Origin: Hermetia illucens
Taxonomy: Eukaryota; Arthropoda; Insecta; Diptera; Stratiomyidae
Assembly: GCF_905115235.1 (NCBI RefSeq)
Contig: NC_051850.1
Coordinates: forward strand, 13,983,841-14,047,840
Direction of reading: 5' to 3'
DNA length: 64,000 nt
Below the pieces are notes generated by a model. The model saw only the letters and a program-made list of their open reading frames with translations, did no database searches and was not told the DNA's origin. The position numbers and the translations under genes were made by a program. Positions 1-11,700 of this stretch are shown one piece after another (positions within the stretch are counted from its first letter, which is position 1; each line of letters starts with the position of its first letter).

Positions 1-154
1 CCTTCAATATCAATTCCTGTAAAGGCACCTCTCGGTAGTGTAATACCGAGGCCTCCTGGTAGGTATGACACGGGACGGAGTGATTAAGAGGTAGTAACAC
101 GCATCATTTGGTGATATTATATTGGAGTACTGAGGTTACTTAAGGAAGGAAACA

Positions 155-330
155 GATGGCGCGATGGCCAAGGTAAATGAGGCATCGTTTCGCAATCTCA
201 GCCTCGGGTTCAAATCCCGGCCACGATCACAGACGTGATAGAATAGTACATTGGGCCAACTAAACGCTTGAGTACTGCAATGCGATTCTTCCTTCACAAA
301 AAAACGGAAGGTAACGATGTCTACCAAATG
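155..330 (+). repeat. tRNA-derived SINE or tRNA-like relic
   Basis: A pol III A-box-like segment (ATGGCCAAGG, near 172) and a B box (GGTTCAAATCC, near 208) lie in tRNA-like spacing, with GG/CC pairing around the B box as in a T-arm. Sequence continues about 100 bases beyond the tRNA-like part, so a SINE head is more likely than a functional tRNA gene. No target duplication was found. Confidence 0.5.
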
Positions 331-360
331 CGGGTCATGATAACTAGCTTCAGTATATAT

Positions 361-560
361 AATAATAACAATGATTTGTACGACAATCCAATTGGGGGAT
401 GTTAGAGCATTTTATTCAAAACCGTAACAGTTCGCTCCAGGACTATAGTACATTGTAGGAGGCAATGTGATTATCATTGCTCTCGCTCGTGATTATGAGC
501 CTGATTTGACTCAGGTACTCATACACACCTTAGTCAACTGCTATCTGATATCCAGTTACG
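361..560 (-). repeat. SINE family B, 5'-truncated old copy
   Basis: This matches, with many differences, the body and 3' end of the intact SINE at 60439-60727: the same AATAATAA end, a run near 'aagaccgtaac', and the GGAGGCAATGTG core followed by GATTATxAxCCTGATTT. The tRNA-like head is absent. The 125-codon open frame at 467-844 overlaps it and is probably chance. Confidence 0.6.
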
Positions 561-1004
561 ATACAATAACATATATTATGTTGCAAACAATAGAAAATGC
601 CGAAGTGTCGAAGAATGATGTGGGCTCTTTGACCAAATTAATGTCTTTTGAAAATGATAATGTAGAGACGATGAAGGTAGACAAAAGGAAGCAGGGACAG
701 CTGAGTAGATTAATTGGATTGCAACAAACTTTTATGAAGCGAAGGTCGTTTTTACCGCGACTCGTCATATCACTCCTTACCAAGGAAAAAGTAAAAAACA
801 ATATGGCTAGATTTTACCCTACTGTTCAAAACAAAATAAAGTAAGATTGCAGAATGGGGGAGTAAGCAGATAATCGGGACTTCGCTGTTGTGACAATAAA
901 ACTAAGTGGTGTTCATACATTCAGCTGATAAGAGTTCCCCCAAGCAATGGTTACAGAAAATGAAAAAAATGTTGGGCCCCTTAATGAAAAACGGGAAAAC
1001 TTGC
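561..1004. other. No recognisable gene
   Basis: AT-rich sequence with one chance open frame on plus and one on minus; neither has a motif I recognise. Confidence 0.4.
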
Positions 1005-1530
1005 AGACCAAACATAAAACAAGTCGGGAAACGGGAAGCTGGACGCTTTAGGTATGAAAGGTTTTTTGTATTTCTTTTGTAAAAAGATTTGAGTGTGCAT
1101 TTGTCCCAATAGTATATAGCACGTAATATATGCATATATTATATGAGAATATCTACTTTCAAGTAATATTGACATTCAAAGTCTTGAATTTGCACAGAAG
1201 CGACAGCTTTGACCAATTATAACTTTGTCAGTAATAGTGTGATTTTCACCAAATTTGGTAAAATCATACTCTATACTGTAGCGTACATTACTCGTGATTC
1301 GTGATTCTAGGAAGAACTTAAGGGGGGTTTTCCTGCCCATTTCTAAAAATTATAGTAATGTACGGTATGGATGGTATTTTGAGGCCTAGGCACCATACAG
1401 TGGCAGCCTTTTGACTTTTTTTTCAGATTTTTCCGTTAAATGGTTTCTGAGAATGGGTCCGTTAAAGAAATTATCACTTTCACCCCCCCCCCCCCCGCAC
1501 TCACCATCTTTCCAACAAATGTCAAAACTA
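1005..1530. repeat. Dispersed repeat R1, copy 1
   Basis: This stretch is collinear with the flanks of the mariner at 14735-14806 and 16133-16475. Both contain an 'agctg-acgctt-aggtatgaaa' block, then 'aacttaaggggg', then 'ttcagatttttc' and 'ctgagaatg'. It encodes no protein I can see. A run of about 15 C lies near 1482-1496. The class is unknown. Confidence 0.6.
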
Positions 1531-2130
1531 ACTAAACGGAGGGTAAATGCGTTCTGTCTCCTTTTGTTTGCATTGCTAACACTGACCTAAGTGAGGACGA
1601 TAATGGATATCTTCTTAGAAAAAAATTTTGGCTGTTTCATCCAGTACAAATGAAAATCATCAAACGCTGACTCACTTCCGCCCTAAGAGCAGCATAACCA
1701 ATTTTGGTTGTCAGATTTTTATTGCTCCCTTATGTATGTTTCCAAATACGACATAACCGCGAATTATATTGAGGGTAAAAAATGTCTAAACTGGCTGAAG
1801 CTATTTGGCTCCGCTTATTTTCTCTCAGCCAATCTAACAAAATAGCGCAAAATTTCGAGCTGAAGCGTCTCTTACATTAAAATAACTGTCAAAATGTATT
1901 AAAGATTTATTTTTTTCGGGAATAGAGCTTTTCTTACAGTTATCTCAACACTTTACAAAAATAAGTTTCTTAAACAATTCGTGAAGTTCCAAGTTTAAAT
2001 AAAGCTTTGGTATAGAACATCTTTTATCTGATTTATATCTATATTTTACAGTCAGGTATACTTTCTTATCTGTTACTAGCACTGAAGAGACTCGTTGAAA
2101 TTCCTCCCTTCTGTAGAAAATTTCAACTGA
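1531..2130. other. No recognisable gene
   Basis: AT-rich unique-looking sequence. I see no coding or repeat signal that I can name. Confidence 0.35.
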
Positions 2131-2790
2131 ATATAATTCAGTACCATGTCGTGTTTTCTTTTGAATATATACCTCTCGTCGGGCACGACAAGACAAGACT
2201 ATACTTCACAGGATCATTTCTGTAGTAAGTCTTCATTAACTTTCGGGTTAAACCGAAAGAATTTGCGCCCATGATGACGAGTCAGGGTCGCTTCATCCTT
2301 AGCGTGAGGAAGATTCGTTCTCGATGTTTTCATTAGAGAGCGAATCATCGATGATCGCTTTAAGACGGGATGAAGTGATTTCAGAGTGGTCGCCCCTCAA
2401 ACTATTCCAAATAATCATTTTGTACTCCACGCGTGGTACTTTAAGGCTGCGTTGGCCGGGTGCAGGTACACAGTGCCGGCAGGCAAACTGATGAAAAGAC
2501 TCACGAGTGTTGGGCTGAGCTGAAAACAATTTAACTCGAAATTCAGAATGATTAGGCCAAATGTCCGCATATCATTCCGAAATCGAAGATTCTTTATAAA
2601 AGGAATAATTTCATTCGCTAAGCTATTTTAGGTGTTTTTGCTGCCAAGCTAGCTTGCTTTCCATGCAAGAAGCCCTAGCGTGGCTTCTACAAAAAATTAA
2701 TTGCAATCTGAATACCTGAAAATTGCTTCTAGAGTGAATATTTATCGTCCCACGTTGGGCGCCATTTATTAATTTACTTCTTACGTCAAA
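2131..2790 (-). mobile_element. LTR retroelement remnant with tRNA-Lys-type primer site (copy 1)
   Basis: Positions 2131-2430 are nearly identical to 9241-9530 and more loosely similar beyond that. Near 2757 the minus strand carries TGGCGCCCAACGTGGGAC, the kind of primer binding site used by retroelements primed with tRNA-Lys, such as Osvaldo and Ulysses of Drosophila. This suggests the LTR-to-leader part of an old element on the minus strand. It is broken and no gag or pol is recognisable. The family assignment rests on the primer site alone. Confidence 0.4.
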
Positions 2791-3094
2791 GGAATAGCGA
2801 TTTGGTATCTATGACATATTTGTCAAGTACGAGCGACCGTTTTGACTTTCTAAAGTGGTTTCATAGTATGTCTATTATTCCACATTAAATTTACGGAAAT
2901 AAGCATAATTCCATTTGAAAGGGTTTTTTATTCAAAATGACTCAAATATATTGGTATTTCTATATTATGCATAAAATCTCATTGTCAAAAAACTAGAGCT
3001 TTAACACAAAAAACCATTTCCTGTAATTATTACGATGTTTTAGAAATAGATATTACATACACACTTTACTAAAGCTTTCTGTCCAATATAATTC
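2791..3094. other. Possible old LTR sequence, nothing coding
   Basis: AT-rich sequence next to the tRNA-Lys-type primer site, possibly part of the same fossil LTR. No gene is visible. Confidence 0.3.
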
Positions 3095-3099
3095 ACACC

Positions 3100-3511
3100 T
3101 GTGGCGCGGCAGGATCTGCAGCATTCGAAATTTATTTCGGATGTTGCGGATGCGGACGGGTAGATGGCGCTGAACGTGGAAACTCTCCACTCACGCGTTT
3201 TCAGAACGCACCGGGGAAGTGGAGAGCCAGCGGTAAAAAAGTGCCGTTGGTTGGGACAGTAAGGACCGCATGGAAATAAGTCGGTCTCTTCTGTTCCCAA
3301 CCGCGAGACAGATCACTTCAGCGCGAGTAATAAAAAAGTGTTGTAAGAATTAAATAAAGTAAATCAAGTCAAATCTTTACAAGTCCAATCTTTTGATTTC
3401 TTTCAATCCGATCTCGACTTTTCTATTACGAAAATTCCCCGGGCATCTCACAAGAGCGAGCTTATCGTGAGAACAGTAAAGTTTCGATTCCGCCTCGTGA
3501 AGATTAGTTAA
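3100..3511 (+). repeat. 5' LTR of the CsRn1-like element
   Basis: 412 bp, starting TGTGGCGCGG and ending GATTAGTTAA. It matches 8323-8734 base for base by eye. An AATAAA lies near 3353. The 3' terminus is not the usual CA; the end was placed using the target duplication, so it could shift by one base. Confidence 0.92.
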
Positions 3512-3513
3512 AG

Positions 3514-3525
3514 TGGTGACCCCGA
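3514..3525 (+). promoter_or_regulatory. Primer binding site, tRNA-Trp type
   Basis: TGGTGACCCCGA, two bases after the LTR, is complementary to the 3' end (with CCA) of insect tRNA-Trp. This is the primer reported for CsRn1-family elements. Confidence 0.85.
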
Positions 3526-4460
3526 AGAACAGCATCCTTGGGAACTCCAGCATCAGCGATCCCAAATAAATCGTTCCCACCAGTTGCTCCGCAACAAACA
3601 ACAAAGAAAGGATCGCAGTGTTTTCCCAAAATCTCGATCTTCAGCCCGGTGCGCGTAGCACATTCAACGGATTGGCACTTTTCTCGCCCGAAAACGAGTC
3701 TTGCTTTCGCTGCGTTGCTACAACGTCGGGGATAGTACGAAAACATTTCGCTCAGTCATCGCATCGCGAGCTAATCACCCAGCGCGCCCAAGTAGAGCCG
3801 AGCGCGCCCACGGCTCGAGCTGTCTAAGTGCCACCGGCGGACATTTTCGTCGCCCTTTCCTCGTTGCTCGGCCGGTCAAGTCAATCAACTGTCGAATTGC
3901 GGAACTGGGAACTCACAGGAAGGAAACGGCAGGTAGAGTCACGTAGCAGGGACAGGAGTAGCCGCGGCAACGATCAGCAGTAGCGACTGCTTATCGCATT
4001 CACGCCAGCCCGAGCCGGGAATCAACAGATCGGAGAGCTGTCCGGCCGTCATCCGCCCAACTTAAGCAGCAGCAGCAGCGGAGCCAACGCATTCCGGAAC
4101 TCTTGCTTCCTTGCAGCCGAGCGGAAAATCGATAAATTTTCAATTGAAGAAGTGTTTGCGTATTCTCATCAGCTTCTGTCAAAATAATTGTTTGAAATTG
4201 AAATATTATTTAAAGAAAAAGTGACAATAAAATTAAAGCCGCTGCAAGAGACGGCGTTGAGGTGTTTCAAATCGCAAGTTCTCTGTTTTCCCGGTGTTTT
4301 TGGTCTGCGCTGGAGAGCGTCCGCTTCGGTCGTCGTTTTCTTTTTCTCGTTTCGTGCGTGCATTTGTGGGTGCGGCCTGCCGTGTCGGTGTAAATTTCAC
4401 CGCGTTTCAGTATAAACTCACCGCGTCTGCATCACAATATCGTACTTCTCGTTAGGAAAA

Positions 4461-5258
4461 ATGTCGTTTGAAAATAAAGACGCGGCAGGCCCATCGAACC
4501 CACAAGTGACCGCCCTCGCCGTACGCGTTCCTCCGTTTTGGCGTCGGAACCCCGAGCTGTGGTTCGTGCATTTGGAAGCACAGTTCCAAATGTCCGGTAT
4601 CACATCGGACGCGTCCCGTTTCAACTACGCGGTGGTCGGCCTGGACGAAGAGTCCATACTTCTGGTGTCCGACGTAGTGAAGTCGGCATCGTATGCTCAG
4701 CTCAAGAGCGAGTTGATCAGGCGCCTGTCGGCAAGCGAGTCGGCAAAATTAGACCACTTGCTGGCGGGTTTAACGTTGGGTGATCGAACTCCCAGCCAAT
4801 TGCTTCGTGAAATGAGGCAATTGGGTGGGAGCAAGATCGGCGACGACCTGATCAAGTCGCTCTGGCTGCGTCGGCTCCCGGAGGGCACCCAGGCGATCCT
4901 AGCATGCGTCTCCGGTTCCTTGGAGGAACTAGCAGCAACGGCCGATCAAGTACAGGAGGTGTACGTTCGCCCAACCATAGCGGCCGTTCAACCACCGTCG
5001 GATGAGGTCGGCGACTTACGGCGCGAGATCGCGGCCTTAACTGCCAGCGTGGCCGAGATGCGGGCGACGTTGGACGCTCAGCGTTCGAGTGCCAGGCCGC
5101 GAGCTCGCTCACGGTCTGCCACACGAAAAGGGCGTTCGGGTAGCAGGTCGTCAAGACAGCCTGCGGACCAGGGTATTTGCTGGTATCATCGTAACTTCGG
5201 AGACAAAGCGACAAGATGTACGCTACCTTGCAAATTCGCGCCTACCACAAAAAACTAG
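4461..5258 (+). CDS. gag: Gag of the CsRn1-like element
   Basis: 265 residues beginning [13 protein letters not shown]. Residues about 20-170 are a retrotransposon capsid-type region ([19 protein letters not shown]; later [10 protein letters not shown]). Then come a basic Arg/Ser-rich stretch (about 210-235) and a nucleocapsid knuckle, CWYH followed by C-x3-C, giving C-x2-H-x9-C-x3-C. This CHCC arrangement, instead of CCHC, is the CsRn1 hallmark. The leader upstream is about 950 bases. The 3' end overlaps the pol frame by 43 bases in a different frame; frameshifting into pol is typical for this family and is inferred here, not shown. Confidence 0.9.
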   Translation: MSFENKDAAGPSNPQVTALAVRVPPFWRRNPELWFVHLEAQFQMSGITSDASRFNYAVVGLDEESILLVSDVVKSASYAQLKSELIRRLSASESAKLDHLLAGLTLGDRTPSQLLREMRQLGGSKIGDDLIKSLWLRRLPEGTQAILACVSGSLEELAATADQVQEVYVRPTIAAVQPPSDEVGDLRREIAALTASVAEMRATLDAQRSSARPRARSRSATRKGRSGSRSSRQPADQGICWYHRNFGDKATRCTLPCKFAPTTKN

Positions 5259-8200
5259 GTCCGCGGGGGGTCTTGGCGACGGCCACCCAGAGCGCAGCGC
5301 CACGTCGCCTAACTATTTTCGACCCCCTCAGCAGGCGCAACTACCTCGTCGACACGGGTGCGGAGGTTTCGGTTCTTCCCGTACCCCAGCATCATCGACT
5401 ATATCCACAACCCCTCAAACTGGCGGCAGCAAATTCATCCCGCATCAATACATACGGGTACAGGCAAGTGGACGTGAGTCTTGGCTTGCGTAGGACGTTT
5501 CCGTGGCGTTTCATCCTGGCGGATGTCAGCTTCCCCATATTAGGCGCAGACTTCTTGTGTCACTATGGGTTGCTGGTGGACTTGCAACATAAGTCCCTTA
5601 TAGACCCCACAACCAAACTAAATTCGTCGGGCCAAATGGTATCTCACGCTGACAATAACCTTTCCGTTCTTTTGGAAGACATCTCCGACTCTCGTGTTCG
5701 GACACTCCTCCAAAAGTTCAGCCAGATAACTACCGAATGTAGTCTCTCGAAACCAGTAAAGCACAATGTGCAGCACCACATAAATACTACTGGTTCCCCG
5801 ATTTTCTCAAAGGTGCGTCCTCTACCACCCCAGAAACTGGCTATCGCGCGGAAAGAATTTGAACAACTTGTTCAACAGGGTATCTGCAGGCCCTCAAACA
5901 GCTGTTGGTCTTCCCCTTTACATATGGTCCCTAAGCCAAATGGCGAATGGCGTCCCTGTGGGGATTACAGAAGGCTAAACGCACAGACTGTTCCTGACCG
6001 ATATCCAATTCCACTCATCCACGACTTTGCGCATCACCTCGCGAATTGCCGCATCTTTTCGACCTTGGACTTAGCCAAGGCATACCACCAAATCCCAGTA
6101 GCTCCTGAAGACATTCCAAAGACGGCAATATGCACACCCTTTGGACTCTTCGAGTTCACCCGAATGACTTTCGGATTGTGCAATGCGGCGCAAACCTTTC
6201 AAAGGTTCATTCACTCAGTCCTGCGAAACCTCGATTTCTGTTTCGTCTATTTGGATGATGTTTTGGTCGCTTCTTCTACTGAGTCTGAGCACTTAGCCCA
6301 TCTCGAGTGCATTTTTCAACGTCTCCTTGAGGCCGGTTTAGTCTTAAACGTTGAGAAGTGCAAATTCCTTCAAAAACAGTTGAGATTCCTCGGCCACTCC
6401 ATTTCCTCTGAAGGAATACAGCCCGACCCAGACAAGGTGCAAGCAATCACAAGCTTCCCGCGTCCAAAAACAGTGAGGGAGTTGAGGAGGTTCTTGGGCA
6501 TGCTAAACTTCTACCGTCGTTTCCTGCCCAAGGCCGCCCATCACCAGTCCGTTTTGAACGCGTACTTGTCTGGCCCCAAAACAAAAGACACACGAGAGAT
6601 TGTGTGGTCTGAAGAGGCTGTCTGCGCGTTCAATAAATCCAGACAGCAACTGGCTGATGCTACACTTTTGGCATTTCCTCATCAAGATGCACCCCTAGCC
6701 GTTTTTGTTGATGCCTCCGACATCGCAGTAGGTGCTGCCCTTCACCAAAAGGTGGACCAAGTTTGGCAGCCGTTGAGCTTCTTCTCGAAACAGTTGAATC
6801 CCGCTCAACGGAACTACAGCACCTACGATCGCGAACTGCTCGCCGCATACCTGTCCATCAAATACTTCCGTTTCTCCCTAGAAGGCAGGCCGTTCACAGT
6901 GTTCACGGACCATAAGCCTCTCACGTTCGCTTTGAAACAGAAGCCCGACAAAGCGTCCCCTCGTCAGCTTCGACACCTGAGCTTCATAAGCCAGTTCACG
7001 TCAGACATCCAGCACGTGTCCGGGAAGGACAACATTGTTGCTGACGCTTTGTCTCGTGTCTCCGAAGTCAACATCCCCGCCTCACTCGATTTCTCGGCTA
7101 TTGCCAAGGCGCAAGTGGATGACGCAGCACTTCAGAGCCTCAAGTCCAACCCCAAATACAAATTTCGGGAGTTGCCCATCTTCGGCTCAAACCTCTCGCT
7201 CTGCTGCGAAGACTCGGAAAAGGGACCTCGGCCATACATTCCGGCCACATTTCGCAAGGAAGTGTTCCACGCAGTTCACGACTTGGCGCATCCCGGCATC
7301 AGGACAACAAACCGGTTAGTCACCGGAAAATACTTCTGGCCCTCCATGAACAAGGATATCAATTCCTGGGCCAGAGAGTGCATCGCATGCCAGAAGTGTA
7401 AAGTCTCCAGGCATGTAAGGAAAGAAGTGGGCTCATTCCTCCGCACTACCAAGCGTTTCCACACAATACACCTCGACATAATAGGGCCTTTGCGAGACTC
7501 GCACGGTTACAAGTATTGCCTCACAATCATCGACAGGTTCACGCGGTGGCCTGAGGCAATACCTCTGAAGGACATTACGGCGCAATCTTGTGCCGAAGCC
7601 CTCTGCCGAGAGTGGATACCTCGCTTTGGCGTCCCTGCAGTGATCGTCACTGACCAGGGAATGCAATTTGAGTCCACCCTTTTCTCCGAGTTAGGCAAAC
7701 TCCTGGGTTTTAAACGCCAGCGGACCACTGCATACCACCCGCAGTCCAATGGGATGCTAGAACGTTGGCACCGGACGCTGAAAGCCGCCATTATGGCACG
7801 CGACGACCCGTCCTGGACTCAAGTCTTGCCTCTCGTCCTACTCGGCCTTCGTACAACCCGCCGAGAGGAATTTGCTTCCAGCCCCGCGGAGCTGGTTTAC
7901 GGGGAGAACCCAAGACTCCCAAGCGATCCGGTCTTCGACAAGAGATCGGGTCTCACGGAGTCGGGGTTGGTGCGTCTGCTGAGGGACAATCTCCGTCGCA
8001 TCAAAGCGCCACCACCCACTCGACACTCGTCCATACCTGCTTGTTCGCCCAAGGAACTGGACACATGCACGCACGTGCTGATCAGGACGGATGCCGTCCG
8101 GAAGCCGCTGCAGCCTCCATATGAGGGCCCGTACCGCGTTCTCGAGCGGGGAGAACATTTTTTCCAGCTCGAGATCGGTGGTCACAAAAAGGCGGTCTCT

Positions 8201-8260
8201 TTGTCCAGGCTGAAACCCGTGTGCGCCCCGAAGCAACGTCGTGTCCGCTTTGTGGATTAA
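5216..8260 (+). CDS. pol: Pol polyprotein of the CsRn1-like element
   Basis: An open frame of 1014 codons that is probably reached from gag, so the first Met is not necessarily the true start. Domains in order: aspartic protease with [10 protein letters not shown] (D near residue 46); reverse transcriptase with the [11 protein letters not shown] box near 343-353; RNase H from about residue 495 ([13 protein letters not shown], later [10 protein letters not shown]); integrase with an HHCC finger (HDLAHPG...CIACQKC, about 675-715) and the DDE core D (HLDIIGPL, about 752), D ([10 protein letters not shown], about 812) and E (NGMLERWHR, about 848), the last two 35 residues apart. No chromodomain is evident. 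All catalytic motifs are present. Confidence 0.93.
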   Translation: MYATLQIRAYHKKLGPRGVLATATQSAAPRRLTIFDPLSRRNYLVDTGAEVSVLPVPQHHRLYPQPLKLAAANSSRINTYGYRQVDVSLGLRRTFPWRFILADVSFPILGADFLCHYGLLVDLQHKSLIDPTTKLNSSGQMVSHADNNLSVLLEDISDSRVRTLLQKFSQITTECSLSKPVKHNVQHHINTTGSPIFSKVRPLPPQKLAIARKEFEQLVQQGICRPSNSCWSSPLHMVPKPNGEWRPCGDYRRLNAQTVPDRYPIPLIHDFAHHLANCRIFSTLDLAKAYHQIPVAPEDIPKTAICTPFGLFEFTRMTFGLCNAAQTFQRFIHSVLRNLDFCFVYLDDVLVASSTESEHLAHLECIFQRLLEAGLVLNVEKCKFLQKQLRFLGHSISSEGIQPDPDKVQAITSFPRPKTVRELRRFLGMLNFYRRFLPKAAHHQSVLNAYLSGPKTKDTREIVWSEEAVCAFNKSRQQLADATLLAFPHQDAPLAVFVDASDIAVGAALHQKVDQVWQPLSFFSKQLNPAQRNYSTYDRELLAAYLSIKYFRFSLEGRPFTVFTDHKPLTFALKQKPDKASPRQLRHLSFISQFTSDIQHVSGKDNIVADALSRVSEVNIPASLDFSAIAKAQVDDAALQSLKSNPKYKFRELPIFGSNLSLCCEDSEKGPRPYIPATFRKEVFHAVHDLAHPGIRTTNRLVTGKYFWPSMNKDINSWARECIACQKCKVSRHVRKEVGSFLRTTKRFHTIHLDIIGPLRDSHGYKYCLTIIDRFTRWPEAIPLKDITAQSCAEALCREWIPRFGVPAVIVTDQGMQFESTLFSELGKLLGFKRQRTTAYHPQSNGMLERWHRTLKAAIMARDDPSWTQVLPLVLLGLRTTRREEFASSPAELVYGENPRLPSDPVFDKRSGLTESGLVRLLRDNLRRIKAPPPTRHSSIPACSPKELDTCTHVLIRTDAVRKPLQPPYEGPYRVLERGEHFFQLEIGGHKKAVSLSRLKPVCAPKQRRVRFVD

Positions 8261-8308
8261 CGGCGAACGAAGTTCGGGGATCCGTCGCCGAAACCCCTAG
8301 GTTTCGTC

Positions 8309-8322
8309 TGGGGGCGGAGTGA
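8309..8322 (+). promoter_or_regulatory. Polypurine tract
   Basis: The G-rich stretch GGGGGCGGAGTGA lies directly before the 3' LTR. This is the expected place for plus-strand priming. The same sequence precedes the LTR of the related copy near 50529. Confidence 0.7.
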
Positions 8323-8734
8323 TGTGGCGCGGCAGGATCTGCAGCATTCGAAATTTATTTCGGATGTTGCGGATGCGGACGGGTAGATGGCGCTGAACGT
8401 GGAAACTCTCCACTCACGCGTTTTCAGAACGCACCGGGGAAGTGGAGAGCCAGCGGTAAAAAAGTGCCGTTGGTTGGGACAGTAAGGACCGCATGGAAAT
8501 AAGTCGGTCTCTTCTGTTCCCAACCGCGAGACAGATCACTTCAGCGCGAGTAATAAAAAAGTGTTGTAAGAATTAAATAAAGTAAATCAAGTCAAATCTT
8601 TACAAGTCCAATCTTTTGATTTCTTTCAATCCGATCTCGACTTTTCTATTACGAAAATTCCCCGGGCATCTCACAAGAGCGAGCTTATCGTGAGAACAGT
8701 AAAGTTTCGATTCCGCCTCGTGAAGATTAGTTAA
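8323..8734 (+). repeat. 3' LTR of the CsRn1-like element
   Basis: Identical by eye to 3100-3511 and followed by the ACACC target duplication at 8735-8739. Confidence 0.92.
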
Positions 8735-8739
8735 ACACC

Positions 8740-8850
8740 CATAGCACGCTTTTAGAATTCCTTCTGCATAGTGACAAGGTGAAATGGCGACCTATCAGGA
8801 CTAGTCCCATGGTTCGAATCCAGGTGGTGAATTATAGATTTTTTATTTCT
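8740..8850 (+). repeat. Possible SINE fragment with B box
   Basis: GGTTCGAATCC near 8812 is a perfect pol III B box, preceded by tRNA-like sequence without a clear A box. It is the right flank of the gypsy insertion. Confidence 0.25.
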
Positions 8851-9239
8851 TCTTTCTTGTGAGGAATGGAAATATAGAAATCTAAGTCAGAGGACTTGGT
8901 TTTGGGAATAATCTATTATTATCCTTGAAACATAAAAGTCTATTCTGAGTGAATTAAACTGATTAATAAAATGTAAGTTCTTCTTAATATGTATAGCAAG
9001 TACCATTTAATCTTTCAAAAATTTTAGATGACGGATTTTATAATAACTTTTTATATACAAATATGCAAAAATATTGAGTAACATTTATCTATTCTTATCT
9101 TGAGCAATTCTTGCATAGATTAGAACTATCTGAAGAAACGACATGTTCCCTTCGACATTGTTTCTATTAAGGTAGGATTATGTAGGTACCTGTTGCTGGC
9201 CTCTACTAATTCTCTAACAATTTATTTTTTTCAATTGAT

Positions 9240-9985
9240 TATAATTCAGTACCATGTCGTGTTTGTTTGCAAATATATACCTCTCGTTTGGCATCGTAAA
9301 GACAAGACTATACTTCACAGGATCATTTCTGTAGTAAGTCTTCATTAACTTTCGGGTTAAACCGAAAGAATTTGCGCCCATGATGACGAGTCAAGGTCGC
9401 TTCATCCCTAGCGTGAGGAAGATTCGTTCTCGGTGTTTTCATTAGAGAGCGAATCATCGATGATCGCTTTAGGACGGGATGAAGTGATTTCAGAGTGGTC
9501 GCCCTCAAACTATTCCAAATAATCATTTATTACTCGACCCATGTGGTCTTTAAGGCAATGTTGGTTGAGTACAGGTAGATACTACCAACAGGTAACAATT
9601 AGCACTTATATAACATCTTTGCGAACTGTCTTATTCGAGATGGCTAGGAGGACAGGTTCAACTTATCGCAGGTAATTTCCTGAGATATTGAGTGCGATAT
9701 TTAAGATTTTCGGTGCGATGTACTCTAGGACCAGGACATTTGGCTAATCTAACTAATAATATTTCGCCATTTCTCATTTTGTAGTTTGAGTGAGAGAAAA
9801 GGCATTTACGCTGCCTTGGGATTCAAGTTGCTTCTTCAAGGCATTTTAATGTTCATATACTTTTTATTTTTGTTGTCAAAGTTTTTAATGATTACGAGGA
9901 AAAAAAATGTTGAGTTAAAATTTACTGCGAAAAAGAATGTTTCCGATGTTAATATTTGAAATCCCACATTGGGCGCTGATTACTT
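9240..9985 (-). mobile_element. LTR retroelement remnant, copy 2 of the 2131-2790 family
   Basis: The first about 290 bases repeat 2131-2430 almost exactly. The tail (near 9960, ATCCCACATTGGGCGCT on plus) is a degraded version of the same tRNA-Lys-type primer site. It lies in the same orientation as copy 1, and the young gypsy element sits between the two copies. Broken; no protein domain is recognised. Confidence 0.4.
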
Positions 9986-10839
9986 ATTCTATGTTTTGAT
10001 TGACAGAAAGAAACCTAGAAAATTTCTTCGCACGACCGTTTATTCGATTTTTGAATATTTTACAGAAAAGTAAGCGATGTGGCTATTTCCCTGCTCTAAA
10101 TGCACATATACATAATGCATTTATCATGCATCGAATGAGATGCTGAGCCAGGAAGTGGAAGTTAGTATTGTCTTCTTAAAAGATTAAATAGCGTCTAGGC
10201 GTGATAGTATAAAAGATCGATTGAGGGCTGAGTGGATGGAATTCTAGTTGCTCTTACCATACTATCCGCCATTTTTGTGAACTCTCTTTTGTATCAGCTA
10301 CCGCGTCCCTACAATTTTGTTGTTCCAAGCAACTTATACCCGAAGTCGCCATGAACTTGTATTGAAATCAGTTAGTTATCTGGGAAGCTTGAACAGAAAA
10401 ATAAATATCAACACCAATTTAATTAAATTTCTAAATTTTGCCTTAACTTCTGTCATAAGATAAGTTTGTATACATGGTTTCATGTTTGTCTGATAATATT
10501 TGGAATTGCGCTTGCCCCCCATTTGGCAAGTATTTGCGCTGAAATATTGAACCTATAACAATATGTAAACTATATCTTAAGTTTGAAGATTGTTGGTGTA
10601 TCTACCGCCTACAATATTCTCCATGACTTCCTTTGGGTTTGCTGCTATCTATTGTCAAATTATAAGAAAAAATATCTTTGGAAAATTCTAAACACCGATG
10701 TCTCTATTATTGTGATGTTTAAATTCTGATATTTGCCATTATTCGGAATTAGGGGAGATGCTAAATTCATAATCGCTTATTTGCGGTGAAAAAAGGGCGC
10801 TAAAATGAAAAATAGGTTGGGATCTTATTTGGAAAAGAA
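9986..10839. other. No recognisable gene
   Basis: AT-rich sequence, no open frame of note and no repeat that I can name. Confidence 0.35.
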
Positions 10840-11700
10840 GACCAATGAAGCATGGATCGTACGGAAGATTCAGAGCTGATCCTCCCAAGTTGTTAAGGAA
10901 TGTCAACCAATTTCGGGAACTAACAGACTGAAAGTCTCAAATCCCGTACTTCCTAGGATCAATGGACTTTCCATGATCCATAAACCAGGCTGAGGTTTAT
11001 GAGAAAAATCGTTTCTGCCGAAAGGTCTGCGACGCACCAGACAGCCAAATGGTTAGTGAAGGAATTCCTCAATATGGAAAAACAGTTTGAAACTTAACCG
11101 GCCAAGAGTTCTTCATGCCTATTCAATTGACTAGGGAAATGAAGGAAGACGAGGTCTTGGTGTCTTTGGACGTCAAGAAAAGAAACTACCCCTTTAGTGG
11201 AGGGTTGGCTATATCAATAACAAGAAGCCTCACAATGGAAAGGTGAGGTAAAACAATATATGAAGCTAGTCAAAATCATTATAGAAGAACTACTTACCTT
11301 TTAGGGATGAGTGTTACACACAGTTAAAAGGAGCCCTAACTAAGAACCCTCTCCCCTCCTCTCTCCTCATCAGCCAGATCGTCATGGCCAATCTGGAAAC
11401 AAAGTTAACTTCGGCCAGTCTGATGCCAGGGCTTTTGAAAATATGCTGGACTTTCTCAATAGACTGCATCGCAGTACCAAGTTCACCCTAAAGATGGAAA
11501 AGGAAGGGCAATTACCTTTCTTAGACCTGTTGTTGAGGAGAAAGCAAAAGAAATTAGACCTGGAGGTCTACAGGATACTGGCAGATACCAAACGGGTTAC
11601 CTCCACCACTACAATTACGCTCATCAGTACGAAATCGCCTCTTTCAACCACATGATCCACCGGAAGACATGACGAAAGGAAGGTTTTTGAACTTTTTATT
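10840..11700 (+). mobile_element. Penelope-like retroelement remnant
   Basis: The 70-codon frame at 11443-11655 contains TKFTLKMEKEGQLPFLDLLL. This is close to the reverse transcriptase segment of the second Penelope remnant (26490-27420, SIVFILEMEKEGQLPFLD). Upstream, frames broken by several stops and shifts carry weaker Penelope-like stretches such as 'VLVSLDVKK' near 11156. The copy is old and no GIY-YIG endonuclease is visible. Confidence 0.6.

Larger units (their letters stand above)
3095..8739 (+). mobile_element. CsRn1-like Ty3/gypsy LTR retrotransposon, whole-looking and young
   Basis: The element has two 412-bp LTRs (3100-3511 and 8323-8734) that I read as identical, flanked by the 5-bp target duplication ACACC (3095-3099 and 8735-8739). 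A tRNA-Trp-type primer site follows the left LTR and a G-rich polypurine tract precedes the right one. Gag and Pol occupy two overlapping long frames. The Gag zinc finger is the CHCC form that marks the CsRn1 family, which also uses tRNA-Trp as primer; both agree with this assignment. There is no envelope frame. Identical LTRs imply a recent insertion. It sits in older, decayed sequence. A middle-aged relative (50395-51740) and an old one (35228-37300) lie in the same window. Confidence 0.93.

Noticed and set aside
467-844. 125-codon open frame as a gene
   Set aside because: It overlaps the old SINE copy at 361-560, and the rest is low-complexity without a domain or splice support.
3504-4415. 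Small frames in the gypsy leader as separate genes
   Set aside because: They lie in the untranslated leader between the LTR and gag and carry no domain.
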